NCBI GenBank assembly: GCA_030710605.1
Contig: CP092864.1
Location: 136,897,255 to 136,961,254, forward strand
Direction of reading: 5' to 3'
DNA from: Cordylochernes scorpioides
Lineage: Eukaryota > Arthropoda > Arachnida > Pseudoscorpiones > Chernetidae
Length of the DNA stretch: 64,000 bases
The notes below the pieces were generated by a model. That model saw nothing but the letters and a program-made list of their open reading frames with translations, made no database searches and had not been told where the DNA came from. Each line of letters opens with the position of its first letter. Position 1 is the stretch's first letter. The translations under genes and the position numbers were made by a program. Below, piece by piece: positions 1-10,029 of the stretch.

Positions 1-966
1 ACTTTCGATAATTCGACACTTTCGATAATTCGACCATTTTAAAAATCAAATTTACAAGGTTGATTGTTGTTTAAATACAACTTTGCTTTTGCATGCATAA
101 ACACAGGCTCTTGTAGCAAGAACCCAAATATTATTTATAGTCATAGCAAAAGCCAACTTTAGTGAAAACTGATGCCTCTTCAGAATGAATGGAAGACTGA
201 AATCTGAAGGAGCAGAAGATATGGGTCATTTATACTTTCACCAATGCCTTTAGGATCTTTGCGATGGAACGCGTATGGTGTTTCAGCGCATGTGCTCTCA
301 TGTCCTTGAAGCACATATACTGACAGTGCCCAAAGTTGAACACACTGTATAGTGTCTGAAATATCTTTGGCCCCTTCGGATACCAACCTTCGCTTCATTC
401 TAGAGAGGCGTTAGTTTTCATGTCATATCTGTAATATAGTTTTGTTGTTTGCAATTTTCTTTTTTTTTTCCTTTCAAATATGTATCCACTCTGAAATATA
501 GTTTGTAAATTTTTATTCCAATTTATTTTCTTATATATAGAATGAAGCGAAGGTTGGTATCCGAAGGGGCCAAAGATATTTCAGACACTATACAGTGTGT
601 TCAACTTTGGGCACTGTCAGTATATGTGCTTCAAGGACATGAGAGCACATGCGCTGAAACACCATACGCGTTCCATCGCAAAGATCCTAAAGGCATTGGT
701 AAGAGTATAAATGACCCATATCTTCTGCTCCTTCAGATTTCAGTCTTCCATTCATTCTGAAGAGGCATCAGTTTTCACTAAAGTTGGCTTTTGCTATGAC
801 TATAAATAATATTTGGGTTCTTGCTACAAGAGCCTGTGTTTATGCATGCAAAAGCAAAGTTGTATTAAAACAACAATCAACCTTGTAAATTTGATTTTTA
901 AAATGGTCGAATTATCGAAAGTGTCGAATTATCGAAAGTGTCGAATTATCGAGTGTCGAATTACAG
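1..966. repeat. Foldback element, ~400-bp inverted arms
   Basis: Positions 1-398 are the reverse complement of about 542-939, nearly base for base, around a 140-bp AT-rich spacer (399-541). The window begins inside the left arm. Each arm carries the same 72-codon open frame facing the spacer (180-398 minus, 542-760 plus) with one residue difference. I recognise no domain, and the frame is probably a by-product of the palindrome. The right end (909-966) has about three copies of a 17-bp direct repeat, tcgaattatcgaaagtg. No transposase is seen, so this is read as a nonautonomous foldback. Confidence 0.85.
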
Positions 967-999
967 TTTGTTTATGTATTTTTTAATAAGGTCCTCTTA

Positions 1000-1440
1000 T
1001 CTTATCTGCAATATAGTTGTATTTTTCGAAATTTTATTTTCTAATTTGTTAATTTCTTTCTTTTTTTTTTTTACTCTAATAATATTTATTTAAATCTAAT
1101 AATTTTTATTTAATGCAATTTAATTAATAATTTATTTAATCCAATGTCTATAGTTTCTTCCCTGAAATTGCTTACCAAACATGAGTCGGTGTTTCCACAG
1201 TGTTAACAGTTGGAGTGTTAGAATTCGGAGAAGCAAAATAACTCCTTACTGAATTTCTCAATAGTCTCACTCCCAGAGGAATGCATCCACACCAGTTAAC
1301 CTCTAGGTTGGTACTATTGTTATGCTTCTGAGAAGTTTTAATCCTAAGCAGGGTCTTTGAAAATGGTACACGTATGGTGATACAGTGCATGTGCTCTCAT
1401 GTCCTTAAAGTAGTGTAGTTCTGTTGTTTGCAATTTCATT
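1000..1440. repeat. Diverged partial copy of the foldback arm
   Basis: The stretch around 1355-1410 matches the arm segment near 255-300 (shared core gcatgtgctctcatgtcctt). The flanking ttgtttgcaatttc tract matches the spacer near 440-460. Divergence is high and there is no intact open frame. It is an older relative of the foldback at 1-966. Confidence 0.55.
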
Positions 1441-1488
1441 TTCTGATTTGTTAAAATTTTTCTTCTATAGTTTCTCACCTGCGGGTCC

Positions 1489-1527
1489 TTCGGGTAAACC
1501 CGGGCGTTGCCCGGGTCACTCGGCTAG
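1489..1527 (+). mobile_element. Helitron-like 3' terminus
   Basis: A CCCGGGC/GCCCGGG hairpin (1499-1515) is followed after 8 nt by CTAG (1524-1527) and then T. This is the 3' signature of Helitrons (hairpin, short gap, CTRR, insertion before T). The same structure with the same 8-nt gap ends the copies at 45094 (plus) and 5847 (minus). The matching 5' TC end is not clear, so only the terminus is called. Confidence 0.65.
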
Positions 1528-1585
1528 TTTATGATATTTGCTACAATGAATGTGAAGGTTATTCATATATTAAACAAAATGTTAA

Positions 1586-1650
1586 CGCGTGATTTGATCC
1601 CGGTTCATGGCTGTCGGGAATCGAGGGTGTTACCTACTCGTCCACCGACT
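1586..1650 (-). mobile_element. tRNA-like SINE head, degenerate
   Basis: On the minus strand the sequence resembles the tRNA heads of the SINE family at 5382, 11420 and 16555: a gtcggtggacgagtagg A-box region followed by a ccgggatcaaatc B-box-like segment. It has diverged and shows no clear body or tail. It may be a separate tRNA-derived element. Confidence 0.4.
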
Positions 1651-1752
1651 TCTATATTAGTCAAATATGAAAATATTTTATATATACAGCATTTTTATGA
1701 AATTATGTAAAATATTATCTCCGATTATATATTTAACTCGTGTTTTATTGGA

Positions 1753-1860
1753 GAATCATTATACCATGTTTTCTCCTGTAGAAGGGCGTTCATGACTGAA
1801 AGCTAGAGATTAAAAAGGTTATTGAAAATATATTTTTCCCAAGCTCTGATATTTTTACTA
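1753..1860. repeat. Dispersed repeat, second copy at 6335-6440
   Basis: About 105 bp including tttctcctgtagaagggcg match 6335-6440 at an estimated 75-80 percent. No coding sequence or terminal motif is seen. At 6335 the copy directly abuts a Helitron-like insertion. Nothing identifies the parent element. Confidence 0.5.
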
Positions 1861-1898
1861 AAAAAAAGTTTTATAAACATTATTTTTTATTAGTAATA

Positions 1899-2060
1899 GA
1901 GTAGAACCTCTCTGTAAAGGACACCTAATTGCAGAGCCAAAGTGTCCTTTAGGGAGAGGTCTCCTCTTACTGGAGAGTTGATAAATAGTAAAAATGGTAA
2001 TTTTGACAGTGAAAGCTGTCCTTTATAGAGAGGTGTCCGCTAAAGGTAGGTTTTACTGTA
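1899..2060. mobile_element. MITE with GTAGAACCTC-type ends
   Basis: The start gtagaacctctctgtaaagg and the end, which reads inward as tacagtaaaacctacc, form an imperfect inverted pair. The internal text recurs as a tandem array at 22470-23005 and in the interrupted copy at 57731-58190. The ends resemble those of pogo-type MITEs, which duplicate TA. No transposase is present. Confidence 0.5.
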
Positions 2061-2482
2061 TTTTACATTTCTTAGTGCTATAAGAATCTTCGCAAATTAC
2101 TTTATAAACTAAAAAAACACAATAAAGTTTGTTTTTTAACTTGAATTTTTGTTTCTTAGTAAATTGAGAAAAACTATAAACAGCCTGCTTGACTCACCAG
2201 TGCGAACCCTTCAAGCAGTTTCGCCAGTTTAATCTAAAGGCCACCTCTATCCTTAACACTAATTTTAACTTGATTTGTGAGTTTTCAAAATCAATTTTAA
2301 TAATAAAAATATGCGGCGTATGATTATAAAACAACACTTAAAGTTTTACCGCATAAGTTTCTTTTCTGTGAAAAATCAATATTTATTTCAAAGAGAAATA
2401 TTTACTATTTCTAACTTTTTTTTTCGATGAAGTATGAAAGGATGAAAATATGAAGAGTAATGGCGAACGGAAAAATAAAAGT

Positions 2483-2555
2483 GTCCAGGGGCGGGAATCG
2501 AACCCACAACGTTCCGCTTACCGGGTAGATGCCATGTCCACTAGGCTACCCTGGA
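2483..2555 (-). tRNA. tRNA-like, anticodon-position GGU
   Basis: The minus strand folds as a 73-nt cloverleaf: 7-bp acceptor TCCAGGG/CCCTGGA, D stem GCC/GGC, a T arm with GGGTTCGATTCCC, and loop CCGGTAA, which places GGU (Thr) at the anticodon. The anticodon stem has an A-C mismatch, and the invariant U33 is C. It lies inside a repeat unit, so it may be a tRNA-derived module rather than a translating tRNA. Confidence 0.55.
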
Positions 2556-2907
2556 CGTATTTTTCCGTTCGTAAATAATACTTAAAGTAACTTATAATAC
2601 ATTATAAAGGACTGCGGCGTATGATTATAAAACAACACTTAAAGTTTCACCGCATAAGTTTCTTTTCTGTGAAAAATCAATATTTATTTCAAAGAGAAAT
2701 ATTTACTATTTCTAACTTTTTTTGGATGAAGTATGAAAGGGTGAAAATATGAAGAGTAATGGCGAACGGAAAAATAAAAGTGTCCAGGGGCGGGAATCGA
2801 ACCCACAACCACTTTTATATGGACACTTTTATTTTTCCGTTCGCCATTACTCTTCATATTTTCACCCTTTCATACTTCATCCAAAAAAAAGTTAGAAATA
2901 GTAAATA

Positions 2908-4222
2908 CAAGGTGCGTTCATTAATTTCCAGGACTGGTTAAAAAATAAAATAAATAAAAAAGTTGAAGAATTTTTTTTTATACAGAGTTAAATATTGGAC
3001 ATTCGACCACACCTGACTGAAAGCACGAGTCTCATGGCGCACGCGCCGATCTAAAAATAGAACAAAACAACTTCCTTGTAAGGTTCGCATTTCTAATTTT
3101 AAAATGGCCATTTTTGAAGAGCAGAGAATCTGCATTAAGTTTTGTTTTAAATTGGAAAAAGTGCTACTGAGACGCATGAAATTTTAAAGAAGCTTTTGGC
3201 GATGCAGCTTTATCCCGTTCAAGAACTTTTGAATGGTTTTCACGCTTCTTAAAAGGTCGTGAAAAGGTAAACGATGATCAGCATACTGGGCGTCCAAGAT
3301 CATTACGTTGCGAGGAAAACAAGCTCAAAATAAAGGAATCAATTAAATCTAACAGAATAATTTATATTAAAGACTTATCTTCAGAGACTGGACTATCTGT
3401 TGGACTGTGTCATCAAATAGTAACAAAATATTTGGACATGATCCGGACGTCTTCAAAATTTGTTCCCCGGATTCTAACAGAAGAACAAAAGGAGGTTAGA
3501 ATGGATATCTGCAAAAGCATGGTTGAAATGACTCGGACCGATCCAGAATGGATGCAAAAAATCATTACCGGGGGTGAGACATGAGTGTATCAGTATGACC
3601 CGGAAACCAAACGCAATCCAGCCAATGGATTGAAAGAGGGGAACCGAAACCCAAAAAGGCAAGATTTAAAAATCCAAAGTCAAGACACTTTTACATTTTT
3701 AGATATTAATGGTTTGGTTCACCATGAATTTATTCCTTTCGGACGTACAATCAATCAAGAGGTTTATTTGAGGATAATGAGGCGCTTAAGAGAGGCAGTG
3801 CGCATTAAAAGACCTGAAAGATGGCAAAACAATGACTGGATACTTCACGTCGATAATGCGCGGCCGCATACAGCTCATGTTGTTTTGCAGTTCTTGGCCA
3901 AGCATTCAACCATACAGATCCCTCATCCACCCTATTCCCCCGACTTGGCTCCCAATGACTTTTTCCTCTATCCTAAATTGAAAATGAAGTTAAAAGGAAG
4001 GAAATTTGACAACGTTGATATGAAACAAGCTAAATCGAAGGCAACCTTGAGGAACCTCTCAAAAAGTGATTTCATCTCCTGCTCCGACAATTGGAAAAAA
4101 AGATGGAACAGGTGTATTGAGGCAGGAGGGGCATATTTTGAAAAATATTAAATTAGTTTTTTTATATGTTTTATTTTTTTCAAAGATACAGAGCAGTCCT
4201 GGAAATTAATGAACGCACCTTG
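2908..4222 (+). mobile_element. mariner element, 1,315 bp, TA duplications
   Basis: The ends caaggtgcgttcattaattt and its inverse form about 29-bp terminal inverted repeats. The element is flanked by TA at 2906-2907 and 4223-4224, as expected for mariner. Removing it rejoins a tRNA-bearing repeat unit. Length is typical for the family. The transposase inside is dead. Confidence 0.92.
3104..4151 (+). pseudogene. mariner transposase (DD34D type), disrupted
   Basis: The frame opens with ATG at 3104 but shifts near 3150 and again near 3200. A TGA replaces the expected Trp codon just after the GGETX motif near 3582. The region should carry the first catalytic Asp in a GDETW motif, and here that Asp codon reads Gly. 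The open part from 3585 keeps HVDNARPHTA (second Asp) and YSPDLAPNDFFL (third Asp), spaced as in canonical mariners, and runs to a TAA at 4149-4151. The N-terminal helix-turn-helix region is recognisable across the frameshifts. No active protein is expected. Confidence 0.9.
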
Positions 4223-4368
4223 TATTTCTCTTTGAAATAAATATTGACTTTTCACAGAAAAGAAACTCATGCGGTGAAACTTTAAGTGTTGTTTTATAAT
4301 CATACGCAGCAGTCCTTTATAATGTATTATAAGTTACTTTAAGTATTATTTACGAACGGAAAAATACG

Positions 4369-4441
4369 TCCAGGGTAGCCTAGTGGACATGGCATCTGCC
4401 CGGTAAGCGGAACGTTGTGGGTTCGATTCCCGCCCCTGGAC
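4369..4441 (+). tRNA. tRNA-like, anticodon-position GGU
   Basis: This is the best-folding member of the repeat-borne tRNA family: acceptor TCCAGGG/CCCTGGA, D arm GCC-TAGTGGACAT-GGC, anticodon arm TCTGC-CCGGTAA-GCGGA, T arm GTGGG-TTCGATT-CCCGC. All four stems pair, with one G-U pair in the anticodon stem. Anticodon-position GGU would read Thr codons, but position 33 is C rather than U. A and B boxes for RNA polymerase III are intact. No clear T-run terminator follows; the downstream text is cttttatttttcc. Confidence 0.6.
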
Positions 4442-4662
4442 ACTTTTATTTTTCCGTTCGCCATTACTCTTCATATTTTCACCCTTTCATACTTCATCCA
4501 AAAAAAAGTTAGAAATAGTAAATATTTCTCTTTGAAATAAATATTGATTTTTCACAGAAAAGAAACTTATGCGGTGAAACTTTAAGTGTTGTTTTATAAT
4601 AAAAATATTGTTGATAATAAAAGACCAACAAGGATTTCAAAATCTTAAATCAAGAATAGACC

Positions 4663-4992
4663 GAGAAAAAGGGGCATTTCCTGATCGTGCAAATAAGAGT
4701 TGCTGATGACTTGCGCCATCTATCGGAATAAATATCAAATAATCATTGATTTTTTAATTATTCCAGAATTGTCCAAAATACCGTTTCTTGATTAATTTAG
4801 AAAAGCTAACCACATTCTGGTTTTCACTTCAATTCTGGAATAATTAAAAAAAATCAACGATTAGTTGATATTTATTCCGATAGATGGCGCAAGCCATCAG
4901 CAACTTTTAGTTGCACGATCAGGAAATACCCCTTTTTCTCAATTTATACACCTGATCCAAGTACAAATTCACTTTTGTATTATTTTTCACAA
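4663..4992. mobile_element. Foldback element of the ribozyme family, ribozyme lost
   Basis: The left arm beginning gagaaaaaggggcatttcct is mirrored by the right arm ending at 4940. The arms include gatagatggcgcaagccatc and the ttgattaat/gaaaagctaacca centre. In the copy at 60158-60630 a hammerhead ribozyme sits at the centre; here only attctggttttcacttc remains. The right flank to about 4992 matches the terminal leader seen at 56700. Arms are somewhat diverged. Confidence 0.7.
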
Positions 4993-5381
4993 GAATAGAC
5001 TGTCAAAAAAAGCCCCTTTTTCCTATTACTAGCAAGATAGTAAAAATGGAGAAAGATTTGTAAAGAAGATAGAAAAAAAAAACCTAAGATATGACAACAC
5101 GAGGGCAATAAAAGCGATATAATATATTTGCCAGCTAAATAGGGTCTAAGACAAATTGATAATGATATTAACACCCTACAATGATGATGATTACATAACC
5201 TCGACGCCAGGGGGCGTTCCCAATTTGCATACTCTGTATATATCTTGCCATAAATCCTATGTACTTACTTTTTTGGATAGTCTTCCCTTCATTTATATTT
5301 CTGTCATATATTATTGATACACTATCTCTTCTCTCTTCTTCTATACTACTTTATATTAAACTATTTTACCTTTGTTTGTAT

Positions 5382-5815
5382 GGGGCTGGTAGTCGAGTGG
5401 TGTAAACTGTCGGTTTTTGACAGGTACGACCCGGGTTCGAATCCCGCATTAGACACTTTTTTTTCTGCAAAAAAAAAAAACCCCAAAGAAACAACTTTAA
5501 TAAGCTTCGATTCTTTTAAAAGTTTCAACCTTATCAATGAATGCAAATAACCAAACAGGGCTCTGACACACAGCTGTATGTTTATATAAAAAAGGGCGAT
5601 CTGTAAAGAATAAAAAAATCAAAATTTTCTCAAAATATTTCGAGAGATTGTTCTCTTTATCAATTTATTGCACAGTTATATTGACTCAAACACCTGAAAG
5701 TGAAAAAGTCGAACTGCTTTACACATGCGTAGACATGTGGTACACTTGGAGTAAAAGCAGTCGCTAACTATTAAACGCCATGATAATCATTGTACCGTAG
5801 CAAGTGCAGCAAGGG
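5382..5815 (+). mobile_element. tRNA-derived SINE, with internal insertion
   Basis: The head starts ggggctggtagtcgagtgg (A box) and has ccgggttcgaatcccgc (B box) at 5431-5447, followed by T and A runs. The body shares aaccaaacagggctctg and gcagtcgctaac with copies at 11420, 16555 and 38885. About 120 bp not found in the other copies lie at about 5570-5690. No protein is encoded; mobilisation by a LINE in trans is usual for SINEs. Confidence 0.75.
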
Positions 5816-5846
5816 GATAACTACAAAACCACTTTTATGTACCTTA

Positions 5847-6334
5847 CTAGCGGACGTACCCGGCTTCGCCCGGGTTTTACCCGAGTAAAGGTTTGTCTAA
5901 CGAATCTCTCGATAAAGTGAACATTTTCCCCCGGTCCCTTGAAAAATACTCGATAAGTTGAATAAAATCAATATTAATTTTGGTACCCTCGATAATTGGA
6001 AGTTAAAGGAATATTATCTTGCCTTGGAATTGTATCATTATTCTTGTCTCAAATAAATTGCCGTGTCATCCTGAATTTTGTCTTTCCTAATTTTCTACAT
6101 TACAAAATCATCGTATCATCATGATAATATTTAGAGTAGATTGTTGAATTATAACAGATAAATTAGAATATTTATCTTGATTATTTTTAGGCGAAAAGTT
6201 ATTTCAAAAATTTTATTTGCTAGAAACCTTCCCAGTACTATACTAAATAACTTCCCAAAGTTTCATGGCGTTCCAATGAGTGGTTTGGTCAGGCATAAAG
6301 GACACACACATACATTCATTTATATATATATAGA
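5847..6334 (-). mobile_element. Helitron-like nonautonomous element, 488 bp
   Basis: On the minus strand the element starts TC in the motif tctatatatatataaatgaa (right end, 6334). It ends with a CCCGG/CCGGG hairpin, an 8-nt gap and CTAG (5847-5850), and is inserted between A and T. There is no Rep/helicase coding sequence. Both ends match those of the copy at 44598-45094, while the interior differs. Confidence 0.75.
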
Positions 6335-6620
6335 TTATACCAAGTTTTCTCCTGTAGAAGGGTGTTCGTGCCTGAAAGATAGAGAATAAAAAGGGCTTTG
6401 AAAAGATACTTTTCTTTGGAGGGCTGATATTTTTGCTCAATACCTTTATGTCTATTTATATCTGTGATTTTTATTATGTTTGACCACTGACTAATGAATT
6501 TTTGTTTGTCTAGCAGCCATAATATAACTTTCCATTTTTGCATATAAAATGTTTTGCCTAAAAGGGAAGCCAATATGTATACGCAGGAGAAATACATTTT
6601 GATTTGAGTAAAGTCATTTA
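6335..6620. repeat. Dispersed repeat fragments
   Basis: 6335-6440 matches 1753-1860. 6440-6560 resembles 9735-9900, with shared text ttatttgtctagcagccat. No open frame or terminal motif is convincing. This is probably debris of one older element interrupted by the neighbouring insertions. Confidence 0.45.
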
Positions 6621-6621
6621 A

Positions 6622-6893
6622 ATATAACGAATGAAGACATTAAGACACGAATGTTTCTTTTAACAAATGAATCAAATTTCTACTGTCCTTACTGCTTCAG
6701 TGTAGCATATATAAGCAGAATGATCCAATACAGTATTAGAGCTCTAAAGAAGTGGTCTGGTAGAAACCACTGGTGGGGTTCACCACTGATAAGCCAAGCA
6801 CTCCCAATATTTTTTCATCGCAGTAAGGATAGTAGAAGTTTGATTTATTTGTGAAAAGAAACATTCGTGTCTTATTGTCTTCATTCGTTATAT
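6622..6893. mobile_element. MITE, F2 family, 272 bp
   Basis: Inverted ends of about 65-70 bp start ataacgaatgaagac. They contain aaacattcgtgtc and agtaaggatagtagaagttt facing inward. The centre holds the family hairpin ggttcaccactgataagcc with flanking complementary tracts. The same text recurs at 10030, 10745, 12546, 18311 and 19725. Noncoding. Confidence 0.75.
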
Positions 6894-7261
6894 ATAGATG
6901 GCGCGTTATTGCTTTGTATTTAATGTCATTTAGATTTATTGAGGTTGATTAGAGTAATAAACTAGGTTTTGAAAGAAGAAAACTCTTTTGATTCTAACAT
7001 AGGTTATAGAACGGTAAATTCTTTCAATATGCAAATAAAATATAAATAACAAGCAAACTATTTTTCGAATAAAGACTCCATTAAAAAAAACTAAAAATCG
7101 AAGCAGACGAAGCATATTAAAAGAAGAAAACATAATTTAGTTATTAATATATATTTAGGGTTACGAAGAGAATTAATATTACTATAAAACATCAAAAGAT
7201 AAATAAATACATAAATATTTTTGAAGTATTAATTTGAAAAATAATTTTTATAAGATATAAA
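6894..7261. other. No recognised feature
   Basis: AT-rich sequence beginning with the atagatggcgcgttattg motif that follows several F2 copies. Only short incidental open frames occur, and I see no domain, tRNA or repeat match elsewhere in the window. Confidence 0.5.
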
Positions 7262-7420
7262 ACGAGGGCCAATAGCCCGACACCTGTTCGTGGATGGCTT
7301 TTCTTGATTTATCAATAAAATGGGTTGGCCAAATATCAGGAAACAGGCTAAATCAACGTTTAGTTGATTTCTGTTCCACTAGATGGCGTTCTGCCATCTA
7401 AAAGCTCATGTGAGCGATGA
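7262..7420 (+). mobile_element. Ribozyme-family fragment with decayed hammerhead
   Basis: acgagggccaatagcccgac at 7262-7281 is the stem-II part of a hammerhead, followed by ctgttcgtgg and a tail (ttttcttgatt, gttgatttctgttccactag, agatggcg) shared with 47415-47575 and 58197-58360. The 5' CTG of the core and stem I are gone, and GAAAC reads GACAC, so it should not cleave. Confidence 0.65.
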
Positions 7421-7426
7421 ATTTTA

Positions 7427-7442
7427 CCCCCCCCCCCCCCCC
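7427..7442. repeat. Homopolymer, 16 C
   Basis: An uninterrupted run of 16 cytosines follows the ribozyme-family tail. Long poly-C is unusual in this AT-rich setting and may be length-variable or mis-sized in the assembly. Confidence 0.95.
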
Positions 7443-8039
7443 ACAAATATATGTTGTAATATATACATATAAATTAATAGAACCAAAATACTATCAGAAT
7501 AAGTCAACTTTTTTCAACATATATGTTGAAAAGCGTCTAAAAAGTGAAAATAAACATTTTTATCTCTTTAAAAAGATAATAGGTAGGAATTTGAAATTAC
7601 GATGTTAAACGGTGGAAATTACCCCTTTATCCCCTAGAGTTGATACACTCTAATGTTGTTGACCCAATAAATCCAAAATCTAAGGAAGAATAAAATTATT
7701 TCGTTGTATTTATTGACGAATTTTCTAACTGAACTATGATTTGTTTTATGAAGAACAAAAATTGAGGAATATAAAACTTTACAAAAAATTCCAAGGAAGA
7801 AAGATAAATACATTGTCATATGATAATGAGAAGTAAATCGGAATTTGATGAATTCCTTGTCAAAAATGGTATTAAAAGTCATCTGTGTTTCAAGAACTCA
7901 ACAAACTTGAATATCTGAGAATGAATCTAACCCTAGTGAGATCTGTTAGATACTTATATTAACAGAATCTAGAAGACCAATTATTTTCAGGGGAATCGCA
8001 ATATACACAATGTGTTATTTGACAAATAAATATCTCCAA
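7443..8039. other. No recognised feature
   Basis: AT-rich DNA with incidental frames of up to 82 codons on the minus strand (7634-7882). These show no recognisable motif, and their composition looks noncoding. No repeat match was spotted in the window. Confidence 0.45.
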
Positions 8040-8105
8040 ATAACTTTATTAATATCCTATAACACGATATCCTAAACTCAGAGATATTTGCGTCAATACA
8101 TTTCT
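8040..8105 (-). mobile_element. R1-like 3' UTR fragment
   Basis: On the minus strand this matches the 3' end of the R1-like element at 46640-46710 (gcaaatat, gagttt, ggatatcg, ttaataaagtta). Only the last ~65 bp are recognisable. The Tc1 element at 8131 inserted beside it. Confidence 0.65.
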
Positions 8106-8130
8106 GACATCATAACAAATTGGCTATATA

Positions 8131-9550
8131 CACTGCGTGACATTGAAAATGGAACACCAAGAAATAGTGGCCAGAAAAGTATGCAAATTTCAGGGTAGAC
8201 GCGCCTAACCGAGTTATGCAAATGATGTAAAATGCGCAGCTCTCGTGCGCACATGGAGTAAGATATAAGGGAAGGAACTTGCAGAAAGGACAGTATTCGT
8301 GTCGTTATTTCTTCAAGGAAAATCATTGTAGAGATTTTGTTCTTGTGTCAAAAGACACGTGTAATAACAGAGAATGCCAGGTCATCGTAAACGGAGGCAG
8401 TTCAAGCAGACAGACGCTTTTACGAGGGGCATGGTGATCGGACTGAAAAGGGCAGGTTGGTCCATACGTCAAATCGCAGCTGATACACACCTTGGTGCGT
8501 CCACGGTGCACCGACTGTGGAGAAGATGGTTGGAACAAGGAAATGTGCCAATTTATAGGAATGCCGGTGCAACCAGAGTGACGTCAGCACGTGTGGATCG
8601 GCGTATCCTTCGACAAGCAGTGGCGGCCCCACAAGCCACTTGTACCGCCATCCTGCAACATGTGCAAGACACCCTAGATCATTCCATCTCGACCAGAACC
8701 GTTTCCCGTCGATTGGTTTGCTAATGGCTTGCACTCATGCCGTCCGCTAAGAAGACTGCCATTGACCCCACCAAATAGGCGCCAACGTTTGGAATGGTGC
8801 CGGGCTAGATCGACGGGGATGACGGAATGGCACAGGGTCGTGTTCTCAGATGAGTCGCGTTTCTGCTTGTCCAGTGATAGTCGCCGTGTACGCGTGTGGC
8901 GTCGACGTGGAGAAAGGTCCAATCCGGCAGCAATTGTGGAACGCCCCACGGTGCGACAACGTGGAATCATGGTTTGGGGCGCAATCGCGTATGATTCCAG
9001 GTCACCTTTACTTCGTATTCAGGGCACTATGACGGCCCAACGATACGTTGATGATGTGCTGCGACCGGTGACACTCCCCTACCTTCAGGGGGTACCCAAT
9101 GCCCTTTATCAGCAGGATAACGCCCGACCGCACACTGCTCGCATTAGCCAACAAGCTCTGCAAGATGTACAGATGCTTCCCTGGCCACCGTACTCTCCTG
9201 ATCTCTCACCAATCGAGCACGTCTGGGACATCATTGGACGCCGTTTGCATGCCTTGCCACAGCCGCGTTCAGAAGACGAACTGTGGCAAATGGTTGAGAG
9301 GGAATGGAGAGCCATCCCTCAGGACGCCATCCGTACTCTGATTGACTCTCTACCTAGACGTGTTGCTGCGTGCATCGCCGTCCGCGGTGGTCCTACTTGC
9401 TACTAAGCCGACGCCGTTCTCGCTCTGTATTATGACTATCATTTTGAAATAAAGATCACTTATTGTTCGTCCCTGTCTCTCTCTGTCTGCCGAGTTTCAT
9501 CACTTTCTGGCCACTATTTCTTGGTGTTCCATTTTCAATGTCACGCAGTG
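8131..9550 (+). mobile_element. Tc1-family element, 1,420 bp, perfect 47-bp TIRs
   Basis: Terminal inverted repeats 8131-8177 and 9504-9550 are identical over 47 bp, starting cactgcgtgacattgaaaat. TA duplications lie at 8129-8130 and 9551-9552. The coding region has one frameshift. Perfect ends and an otherwise clean reading frame indicate a recent insertion. GC content is much higher than the surroundings, consistent with horizontal or recent arrival. Confidence 0.95.
8374..9406 (+). pseudogene. Tc1-type transposase, single frameshift
   Basis: The ATG at 8374 opens a frame with a paired-type helix-turn-helix region (GWSIRQIAADTHLGASTVHR). It stops at TAA (8722-8724); the protein resumes in another frame through 9406. 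A one-base T surplus at about 8716-8720 explains the break. Catalytic motifs are VVFSDESRF (Asp1), YQQDNARPHTA (Asp2) and SPDLSPIEHVWD (Glu). I count 32 residues between Asp2 and Glu, against 34 in classical Tc1. Without the shift the protein would be about 345 residues, normal for the family. Confidence 0.9.
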
Positions 9551-9552
9551 TA

Positions 9553-10029
9553 CAAGGAGAAAAGAGACAAATATACAAAAGCAATATCTCCAAATAAACA
9601 GTTAACAACAAATTTCCCCAAATTAATCTGGTCTGGAATGTAAATCCAAAAATAGATATTTTGAAGTATTTTAAATGTATTTTGGTGTAACGTTGATGGT
9701 TACCATGGCAGATCTAAGTTTAATCATATGGCTAGAGAATATGTCTGTAATTTTATTATTTTTGACCAACGACTGTAATATTTTTATTTGTCTAGCAGCC
9801 ATTATCGGAAATATCTTTATTTACGGGGCTGCTAACCAAACTAAAATATAGCAGCCATTATATACCTTTCTTATTGTGTATAATATGTTTTACCTAAAGA
9901 AATATTATTGTAAAAGAAGAAAAATTTGCTTATTCTAACAATATTTCAGCAGGAAATATAAGTATTGACAAAAATTATTTAAGTAGTTGAAACTTGACCC
10001 CCGAGAATTTATTTTATTATATAAGGATA
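9553..10029. repeat. Dispersed-repeat debris, R1 tail remnants
   Basis: Immediately right of the Tc1 copy, aatatctccaaataaac repeats the text left of it (8030-8045). 9735-9900 resembles 6440-6560. Nothing coding was identified, and boundaries cannot be set from the sequence alone. Confidence 0.4.

Larger units (their letters stand above)
2307..4607. repeat. Palindrome of ~235-bp tRNA-bearing units
   Basis: Two minus-facing units (about 2307-2590 and 2590-2820) are mirrored by two plus-facing units (about 2820-4370 and 4370-4607). The axis is near 2820, where two truncated tRNA-like 3' halves meet head to head (2782-2812). One plus-facing unit is split by the mariner at 2908-4222. Each unit has a tRNA-like body, then a spacer containing cttttatttttccgttcgcc, gttagaaatagtaaata and cttaaagtgttgttttataa. 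A diverged plus-facing copy lies at 41640-42117. Confidence 0.8.

Noticed and set aside
5384..5455. Ordinary tRNA gene
   Set aside because: The D and anticodon stems do not pair well, and the body continues into a shared SINE sequence with homologous copies at 11420 and 16555. Treated as a SINE head.
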